DNA from: an uncultured Saprospiraceae bacterium
GTDB taxonomy: Bacteria; Bacteroidota; Bacteroidia; Chitinophagales; Saprospiraceae
Assembly: GCA_937921775.1 (NCBI GenBank)
Contig: CAKZUK010000066.1
Location: 1 to 46,698, forward strand
Reading direction: 5' to 3'
DNA: 46,698 bases
Positions 41,326-46,698 of this stretch are shown here, piece by piece. Made by a program: the position numbers and the translations under genes. Under the pieces are notes generated by a model. The model was not told the DNA's origin. It worked only from the letters and a program-made list of their open reading frames with translations, and made no database searches. The stretch's first letter is position 1; each line of letters opens with the position of its first letter.

Positions 41326-41985
41326 ATGTCTATTGACAAAATAAAAAAGTGGAATGACAGGCATGCCTTTTTGCTACTATTGGCTGGAGGACTGAGTTTG
41401 TACTGTGGGAGGCTTGAATTACTGTCATTGATGGCCTTGGGGTCTTTTTTGTATTATATTCTGAGTCATCGAGATTTGTGGATGGGGTATAAGCCATTTG
41501 GAGGCTATGCTAATTGGGTGACAAGTTTTCGTCTTTCTATGTTAATAAGTTTTGTTTTTTTGTCTTTGTCCAATGAGCTTTTGGCAGGATTGCTTTTGCT
41601 GGTTGTAGTCTTGGATGTGGTGGATGGCTATCTCGCTCGAAAAATGAATCAACAAAGTGACTTTGGACTCTATTTTGACATGGAAACGGATGCCTTTTTT
41701 GTTGCACTAGTCAGCATGCTATTGTACTTCAAAGGCATGATGCCTGCTTGGATTTTGATCGTTGGATTTATGCGTTATTTAAATGTAGCAATCTATCAAA
41801 TATTGCGACTCAAGCCCAAGAAAGAACCCAAACTACGCTTCGCTAGTGTCATCGCAGGTGCTTTATTCGTAGTTCTGGCCATTTCTTTTGTGCTTCCGAC
41901 TTCAATTAGGTATTATAGCTTATTAATTGTTTCTATATTGGTGACGTATTCGTTCGGACGTTCGTTTCTGAACTATTTAAAATGA
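41326..41985 (+). CDS. CDP-alcohol phosphatidyltransferase family protein
   Basis: The 219-residue membrane protein carries the complete family motif D-x2-DG-x2-AR-x8-G-x3-D-x3-D: Asp97, Asp100-Gly101, Ala104-Arg105, Gly114, Asp118 and Asp122. Five or six hydrophobic segments surround it. These enzymes move a phosphatidyl group from a CDP-linked lipid to an alcohol such as glycerol phosphate, serine or inositol, making phospholipid head groups. The acceptor cannot be told from the sequence; it is shorter than typical PgsA or PssA. It heads a same-strand run with a glycosyltransferase and three methyltransferase-like genes, which suggests a special lipid or glycolipid head group. Confidence 0.9.
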   Translation: MSIDKIKKWNDRHAFLLLLAGGLSLYCGRLELLSLMALGSFLYYILSHRDLWMGYKPFGGYANWVTSFRLSMLISFVFLSLSNELLAGLLLLVVVLDVVDGYLARKMNQQSDFGLYFDMETDAFFVALVSMLLYFKGMMPAWILIVGFMRYLNVAIYQILRLKPKKEPKLRFASVIAGALFVVLAISFVLPTSIRYYSLLIVSILVTYSFGRSFLNYLK

Positions 41986-42116
41986 GAAAACAGATCAATT
42001 GCAATACAATTGAAATTGACTATTCAATCAATGGGAGTATAGTTTTAAGCCTGCCTTTAGGGAGCCCGTGCTAGGGAAAAGGAGGGGCAAGATTTCTTCA
42101 ATAGAAGGGGAGGACA

Positions 42117-42153
42117 ATGGTTTTTTACCAACTCTTGCTTAGCGTAAAACCAT
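42117..42153. other. hairpin before the glycosyltransferase gene
   Basis: ATGGTTTT-TT-AC (42117-42128) pairs with GTAAAACCAT (42144-42153) over ten bp with a two-base bulge and a 15-base loop. It lies in the 237-base gap after the phosphatidyltransferase gene, which has no other recognisable feature. It could separate expression of the two parts of the cluster. Confidence 0.4.
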
Positions 42154-42222
42154 CTCGTGGATTTAGCGAAGCGGAATAGTTAATTTTCATTTCAAAGCTA
42201 ATTGAGTGAAAAAGAGAGACTA

Positions 42223-43266
42223 ATGCAAATTCATTTTTTTAATAAGGGGTCATTGGATCATGACTTGCTCCGAGAGAACGGTGTATCTGGAGGGCATTTA
42301 TATAATCGTTATTTGATAGATCAACTGCGGGAGAAATCAATAAATGTCATTTATTATGCAGTCGATCAGCTAATATCAGTTGAAACTTTTTTATCAAAAG
42401 TACAGGACGATGATATTGTAGTGATCGATAGCTTGTTAGTAGTAGATAATTTAGAGTTTGTTTTAGATTATAGAAGTCAGTACCCTATTCTGGGTATGAT
42501 TCATCTTCCACAAATATTTGATCCTAAAAATCAGAACGCTGAAATTCTGCCAGCCGTCTTCGAAGTAGAACGACGTATTTTTGAATCCATTCCAATAATT
42601 GTTACCAGTCCTTTTTGCAAAGAAAAAGTAGTAGACGCATTTGGTTTAAATCCCAATGGTGTTTATGTACTCGAACCGGGAGTGGCTGACTTTGAGGAAA
42701 AAACAAATTTTGAGCAGCTACCATTTCGATTGCTCAATATTGCCACCTTTGATATTCGAAAAGGACAGGTTAAGATTTTAAATGCTCTCGCTCAATTGAA
42801 GGATTATAATTGGGAATTGGACTTTTATGGTAATATGAATTACGATCCGGACTATACACAATTGATTTATGATTTAGTGAAAACGAATAAATTGGAAGAC
42901 CGAGTTCATTTTAAAGGAAGTATTAATCATTCCCAGATAAATGAAGTGATGATGCAAGCAGATTTGTTTGTACAGATGTCCAGCTTTGAATCATATTCTA
43001 TGGTCATTGCAGAATGTTTATCTAGTCATCTTCCGTTTGTTTCTACAAGAGTAGGAGCATATCGATCTTTCAATAAATATGATGGCGGTATTTTTCTATC
43101 TGATTTTAATGAAGATACTTTAGAACTTACCCTAGAAAATCTTTTTGAAAATGAAATAGCTTACCGGCAGCTCTGGCAAAATAAAGCAAAGGCTTATGAC
43201 AGAGATTGGCTGAAAGTAAGCGATGAGTTTTTGGATATACTTAAATACCAAAAGGTAATTAATTGA
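42223..43266 (+). CDS. GT4-like family glycosyltransferase
   Basis: ATG 42223 (MQIHFFNKGSLDHD) is chosen over a TTG seven codons upstream because it begins the first Rossmann strand. The product of about 347 residues has a GT-B layout: GVSGGHLYNRYLIDQL in the N-terminal domain and VLEPGVADF at the inter-domain strand. The C-terminal donor-binding domain has RLLNIATFDIRKGQ, MMQADLFVQMSSFESYSMVI and AECL, with the E-x7-E motif. It should transfer a sugar from a nucleotide donor to a lipid or polymer in the cytoplasm. Its stop overlaps the start of the next gene by one base (TGATG), so translation is coupled. Confidence 0.88.
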   Translation: MQIHFFNKGSLDHDLLRENGVSGGHLYNRYLIDQLREKSINVIYYAVDQLISVETFLSKVQDDDIVVIDSLLVVDNLEFVLDYRSQYPILGMIHLPQIFDPKNQNAEILPAVFEVERRIFESIPIIVTSPFCKEKVVDAFGLNPNGVYVLEPGVADFEEKTNFEQLPFRLLNIATFDIRKGQVKILNALAQLKDYNWELDFYGNMNYDPDYTQLIYDLVKTNKLEDRVHFKGSINHSQINEVMMQADLFVQMSSFESYSMVIAECLSSHLPFVSTRVGAYRSFNKYDGGIFLSDFNEDTLELTLENLFENEIAYRQLWQNKAKAYDRDWLKVSDEFLDILKYQKVIN

Positions 43267-43904
43267 TGGCAATTATTGTAACTATAGTAATCATAGCTGC
43301 TTACTTGAGTTTGCTAATAGAATTGGTTTTCTTCCCAGTTCCCAGTGTTGCATCTACCTATCAATTAGCCTATCAGCCTTTGGAGTCATCAAAGGGATCT
43401 GAGTTTAAGGGAGAATTAGTTGCAGTACGCTCATGGTCCATCCTAAAGAAAATATTTTTATTAGTAGTACCAGCACTGGTAAATGTAAGCGTATTTTTAT
43501 TACCCATAGCATTCATCTTTTTTCCTTTGCTTTTGCAAAAAACATTTCCAATGTTTCAATCACCGACTTGGTTGTTGGTACTAGGAATTTTATTTGTTTT
43601 TCTTGGACGTCTGCTTACTTTTGCTTCTGCCTTGCGACTAAGAAAAGAAAATAGTCAAGAAGGCGATGACTTTCGCTTGCATGATAAAAGTATTTTTCAA
43701 CTTTCAAGAAACCCGATTCTGCTCGGAATGTATATAATGGTTTTGGGATTATTTCTAATTTTTCCATCTACTATTTTTGGATTGGGAATTATATTTTACA
43801 TTTTCTATATGCATTTTAAAGTGCTTTTAGAAGAGGATTTTTTGGGACATCATTTTGGGAAACCTTATTTTGATTATAAAACGAAGACAAGAAGATACTT
43901 GTAG
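43266..43904 (+). CDS. isoprenylcysteine carboxyl methyltransferase-like membrane protein
   Basis: The start is taken at ATG 43266, which overlaps the preceding TGA by one base; the open frame begins one codon earlier with TTG. The product of about 212 residues has five hydrophobic segments. The C-terminal signature of the Ste14/PEMT-type methyltransferases is present: RNPILLGMYIMVLGL, then LLEEDFLGHHFGKPYFDYK and a final RRYL. These enzymes bind S-adenosylmethionine at the membrane and methylate a lipid-like acceptor; bacteria use them for prenyl, phospholipid and other substrates. Coupling to a glycosyltransferase points to methylation of a glycolipid or polyprenol-linked sugar. Confidence 0.82.
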   Translation: MAIIVTIVIIAAYLSLLIELVFFPVPSVASTYQLAYQPLESSKGSEFKGELVAVRSWSILKKIFLLVVPALVNVSVFLLPIAFIFFPLLLQKTFPMFQSPTWLLVLGILFVFLGRLLTFASALRLRKENSQEGDDFRLHDKSIFQLSRNPILLGMYIMVLGLFLIFPSTIFGLGIIFYIFYMHFKVLLEEDFLGHHFGKPYFDYKTKTRRYL

Positions 43905-43964
43905 GACTATTCAGGTAAATCATAAAGTGAGAGTTGGCTCGCTAACTTTTCAAGAAAAATAATT

Positions 43965-44660
43965 ATGGCAACCATTAACAACGAGCAAGAGAAAATAAAA
44001 AATTGGTTTGAAGACATGTACGCAAAGCGGAGCAAGCTTTACTTACGTCCTCCAGAAGCTTACGAAGTATTTATGACACTCATCGAACCAAAGCAAGGAT
44101 TGAAGTTGCTAGACGTAGCCTGTGGTGCAGGTCGTTTATTAGAGGTGGCGCAAAATTATGAAGTGAAAATTCACGGCGTTGATATTTCTGAAAACGCCAT
44201 TGGACATGCACAGCGAAAATTACCTGAGGCTAAACTCTCCGTGGGTAATGCCGAAAATCTTCCTTATTCAGATGGGCAATTTGATTATGTAACCTGCATC
44301 GGTTCACTCGAACGTTTCATTGAATTAGATAAAGCTTTGGCAGAACAACACCGCGTTGGTAAGCCAAGTGCGCGTTACTGTTTTATGGTTCGAAATTCGA
44401 ATACCCTCAGCTGGAAATTTATGAAGGAAGGACTGGGTATGAAAAATACTGACGGACATCAGGGCGCAAGATCTTTGAAGGAATGGTCTACAGCAATAGA
44501 AAAAATGGGCTTTAAAATAGAAAGAGTTGTAGCAGATCAATGGCCAAGAAAGCGACTCGTACGATTTGTCAGCCCACGTATGAATTATAAGAAAATTAAT
44601 TCAACAATTCTTCCAATTGATTATGCTAGCGAATTTATTTTCTTAGCCACAAAAGCTTAG
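43965..44660 (+). CDS. class I SAM-dependent methyltransferase
   Basis: The 231-residue cytoplasmic protein has the class I Rossmann motifs. Motif I is LKLLDVACGAGRLLEV near residue 45-60. VDISENAIGHAQRKL is the acidic ribose-binding loop. NAENLPYSDGQFDYVTCIGS is motif II to IV, as in the UbiE/Methyltransf_11 group. The C-terminal half is more divergent (GARSLKEWSTAIEKMGF). It is 60 bases after the Ste14-like gene and 2 bases before another methyltransferase, on the same strand. Small molecules such as quinones, sugars or lipids are possible acceptors. Confidence 0.9.
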   Translation: MATINNEQEKIKNWFEDMYAKRSKLYLRPPEAYEVFMTLIEPKQGLKLLDVACGAGRLLEVAQNYEVKIHGVDISENAIGHAQRKLPEAKLSVGNAENLPYSDGQFDYVTCIGSLERFIELDKALAEQHRVGKPSARYCFMVRNSNTLSWKFMKEGLGMKNTDGHQGARSLKEWSTAIEKMGFKIERVVADQWPRKRLVRFVSPRMNYKKINSTILPIDYASEFIFLATKA

Positions 44661-44662
44661 AC

Positions 44663-45466
44663 ATGTCGGAAACGGAAGTCAAAAAAGTATACGAAACCCT
44701 CTCCGGTGTAGAAACCAAACTAAATAAGGAAGAGGCATATCCTATTCATAAGCGTCTCGATTTTGGTGAAGATTCCGAACTGAATGATGCCTATGATTGG
44801 ATTGCCAAACATATTGATCTGCCAACTACCGGTAATATTCTAGATGCGGGTTGTGGGGTAGGCTATGGTAGTTTTTACTTATGTGAACGTTCAAGTTGTA
44901 ATAGTTTAGGCATCAGTTTGAGTGAGCGAGAAGTAGCATTTGCAAAAGCGATTGCTCGCAATAAAGGAATGGAAAACCGTTGCCAATTCTCCGTGCAAAG
45001 TTATGACGAAAGGCTAGATGTAAAATATGATTTAATTATCGGAGTAGAGAGTATTAAGCATTCCATGGAATTGGGGCGAACACTCGAAAACCTAATCGCT
45101 GCGCTGGCTCCAGACGGAAAATTGCTGATCTTAGAAGACCTCTTTTTAGACGAGTCTGATAACCGAGATACCAAACAACTTTGTAAAGATTGGCATCTTA
45201 AAAAAGCTTTTACACTAGCTGATTATAAAAAAACAATTAATAAATATCCTGGATTAAGTTTACAAATTCACGATCTCACTCCTTATGTTATTCATAAAAT
45301 CCCACTCCGTTTAAAATTCCAATATCTGAGCTCAGGATTCTTTGGTGGCCTACTCTCAATTTTTCAGAAAGGTGATTTACTGCAAATAATGAGGGGAGGG
45401 TATGCGCTAGAAACGCTTTATTTGAAACAACAAGTGAAGTATCAGGTTTTGGAAATTTCAAAGTAG
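44663..45466 (+). CDS. class I SAM-dependent methyltransferase
   Basis: The 267-residue protein begins 2 bases after the previous stop. It has motif I NILDAGCGVGYGSFYLCER near 68-86, the acidic loop LGISLSEREVAFAKAIA and YDLIIGVESIKHSMELGRTL near 125. This resembles the cyclopropane-synthase/sterol and phosphoethanolamine methyltransferase branch (Gly-Ile/Leu-Ser-x-Ser/x-Glu). Its substrate is unknown. The C-terminal 80 residues (IHDLTPYVIHKIPLRLKFQY) are typical of tailed methyltransferases that act on lipid-linked or small hydrophobic acceptors. It is the last gene of the run. Confidence 0.88.
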   Translation: MSETEVKKVYETLSGVETKLNKEEAYPIHKRLDFGEDSELNDAYDWIAKHIDLPTTGNILDAGCGVGYGSFYLCERSSCNSLGISLSEREVAFAKAIARNKGMENRCQFSVQSYDERLDVKYDLIIGVESIKHSMELGRTLENLIAALAPDGKLLILEDLFLDESDNRDTKQLCKDWHLKKAFTLADYKKTINKYPGLSLQIHDLTPYVIHKIPLRLKFQYLSSGFFGGLLSIFQKGDLLQIMRGGYALETLYLKQQVKYQVLEISK

Positions 45467-45751
45467 TCTAATCTTTCATATTTCAATATTACTAAGGCTA
45501 ATTCGGTCGAAAGCAAAAAAAGTGTATGCGCTATTTTTGTAATAACAATCCTATTTACTCGGTCACTTTTTACTCCATTTAGTAGCCTAGATAATGCTAA
45601 ATGGAATACTTATTGAATAGATTGAATTACTACTCTTTAGCTTAACTAGATAACTTCCCCCTACTTACGATTTTCCCAATGAACGTATCTATGCCTCCAT
45701 GCTTAGATATACACGAGACCTCATTGTTGAGAACATTAAAATGATGAAAAC
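45467..45751. other. leader region of the DUF6089-like gene with two hairpins
   Basis: The gap contains TATTTTTG (45532-45539), an exact TAnnTTTG, about 212 bases before the ATG. It also holds a perfect 8-bp stem CCATTTAG/CTAAATGG (45575-45604), and a stem GTATCTA/TAGATATAC with one bulge (45685-45712). No coding frame was seen. Confidence 0.35.
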
Positions 45752-46603
45752 ATGTATAAAAAAATTACACTGGTTTGCGCCTTTACATTTATGTTGTTCA
45801 CGCTAACTCAAGCTCAAAACTTTGAAGCTGGGATTTTTATGGGGGCTTCCAATTATATGGGAGACTTACCTGGAGGTCACGTTGATTCTGACAAAAGCAG
45901 TTTAGCAATAGGCTTGTTTTTGAAATATAATTTCACGGGCTATTTGAGTGCAAGACTTGGCTATACACAAGGCCGAATATCAGGTGACGATCAATTTAGT
46001 GAATTGTCGACAGGCCGGAGACAACGAAATTTGCACTTCGAATCTAAGATTAAAGAAATAAATATTTTGGCTGAATGCCACTTTCTTGCGTTTGCTTTTG
46101 ATGGAGATCGACCTTTTCTATCTCCTTATGTATTTGCTGGAATCGCTGGATTTCATTTCAATCCCAAAGCAAATATTGATAATGAGTTAGTAGCACTACA
46201 GCCAGTGGGTACTGAGGGACAGGGCTTGGCTGGGGGACCGGATAAATATGGTTTATACCAAATCGCTATTCCTGCTGGGATAGGTACAGAAATAAAAGTA
46301 GGAGGTGTCGCTAAAATCGGATTTGAGATAGGCATAAGAAAAACCTTTACCGATTATCTAGATGATATTAGTACGGTTTATCCTGACATTGAAGCTTTGG
46401 CTGAACTTGATCCACTAAGCGCATCACTTTCTTACCGTACACCAGAATATGATACCGCTTATGGAGAAACAAATCCTGTTGGGAATATCAGAGGAAACGG
46501 TTCTGCCAAAGACTGGTACGGTTTTGCTGGACTGAACTTCACATTTAATCTATCTGCCTTAAGTGAACTTGGTGGTGGCCCTGGGATTTACAATCCATTT
46601 TAA
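45752..46603 (+). CDS. outer-membrane beta-barrel protein, DUF6089-like
   Basis: The 283-residue product has a signal peptide (TLVCAFTFMLFTLTQAQ). The N-terminal hallmark of DUF6089-type proteins follows: NFEAGIFMGASNYMGDLPG, then KYNFTGYLSARLGYTQGRIS. The rest is amphipathic strands with an acidic extracellular-looking insert (LDDISTVYPDIEALAELDPL). It closes with WYGFAGLNFTFNLS and a proline/glycine tail. Many Bacteroidota carry a gene of this family directly before the undecaprenyl diphosphate synthase and BamA genes. Such neighbours would lie beyond the right edge if the order holds here. Its function is not established. Confidence 0.85.
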   Translation: MYKKITLVCAFTFMLFTLTQAQNFEAGIFMGASNYMGDLPGGHVDSDKSSLAIGLFLKYNFTGYLSARLGYTQGRISGDDQFSELSTGRRQRNLHFESKIKEINILAECHFLAFAFDGDRPFLSPYVFAGIAGFHFNPKANIDNELVALQPVGTEGQGLAGGPDKYGLYQIAIPAGIGTEIKVGGVAKIGFEIGIRKTFTDYLDDISTVYPDIEALAELDPLSASLSYRTPEYDTAYGETNPVGNIRGNGSAKDWYGFAGLNFTFNLSALSELGGGPGIYNPF

Positions 46604-46698
46604 AAAGGAAAATTGGTTTTGTGTCAATCTAGTATAAGTTGATTTCAGCTTATAAAAGCTAGCCAATTCAAAAAACTACTCAATACAAAATAAAAAAG

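Noticed and set aside
41119..41364. 81-residue minus-strand frame across the divergent spacer
   Set aside because: It runs through the hairpin-rich promoter region and into the start of the phosphatidyltransferase gene; composition and position suggest chance.
43965..45466. Ubiquinone/menaquinone methyltransferase assignment for the two SAM methyltransferases
   Set aside because: Only the general Rossmann motifs match; the surrounding genes concern lipids and sugars and no quinone gene is present.

Overview
The window looks like a chromosomal segment of a low-GC member of the Bacteroidota, probably the Saprospiria. Several things point this way. There is a type IX secretion (T9SS) set: an adhesin with a gliding-motility-type C-terminal domain, a PorP/SprF protein and a PorE-like OmpA lipoprotein. 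Promoters of the TAnnTTTG type sit next to start codons with almost no leader. There are LytTR regulators, TPR-type histidine kinases and a TPR-CHAT protein. The assignment rests on gene families and promoter style only. I saw no rRNA, tRNA, CRISPR array, transposase or prophage gene.

Layout. 1-5.9 kb: a partial SPFH-like lipoprotein cut by the left edge, a TonB-like protein, and a LytTR regulator with its TPR histidine kinase. 6-12.2 kb: a YgiQ-type radical SAM protein and two alpha/beta hydrolases. The second hydrolase is translationally coupled to an ECF sigma factor and a four-helix membrane protein. The gaps here hold unusually strong palindromic elements, and a collapsed cellulase-like gene (N-terminal CelD_N piece joined to a T9SS-tail-like piece) lies at 11848-12136. 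12.3-17.6 kb: a second ECF sigma factor with a membrane TPR anti-sigma candidate, a small secreted protein, a helical unknown, an orphan LytTR regulator and a small unknown. 17.8-32.1 kb: a 1638-residue VWA/Cys-rich adhesin, PorP/SprF and a PorE-like lipoprotein in one run, then a secreted unknown, a DUF11-like membrane-anchored protein and a TPR-CHAT protease with signal peptide and C-terminal membrane anchor. 32.2-38.5 kb: M28 peptidase, PD-(D/E)XK-like protein, a membrane-anchored unknown, a second TPR histidine kinase and YaaA. 38.6-45.5 kb: an MscS channel and a polysaccharide flippase on the minus strand, divergent from a run of CDP-alcohol phosphatidyltransferase, glycosyltransferase, Ste14-like methyltransferase and two SAM methyltransferases. 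45.7 kb to the end: a DUF6089-type outer-membrane protein.

How the genes may work together (inference). A spaced motif, GGTAAG-N16-CCGATATA followed by TGAATT, occurs three times with identical spacing: divergent to the sigma/anti-sigma pair, before the adhesin operon and before the secreted unknown. It could be the promoter of the sigma factor at 13057-13620. The anti-sigma candidate should place its TPR domain in the periplasm, and the CHAT protease is also predicted to be periplasmic. A cascade in which a periplasmic CHAT protease inactivates an anti-sigma factor and so switches on a T9SS adhesin regulon is the most interesting hypothesis here. It has not been tested.
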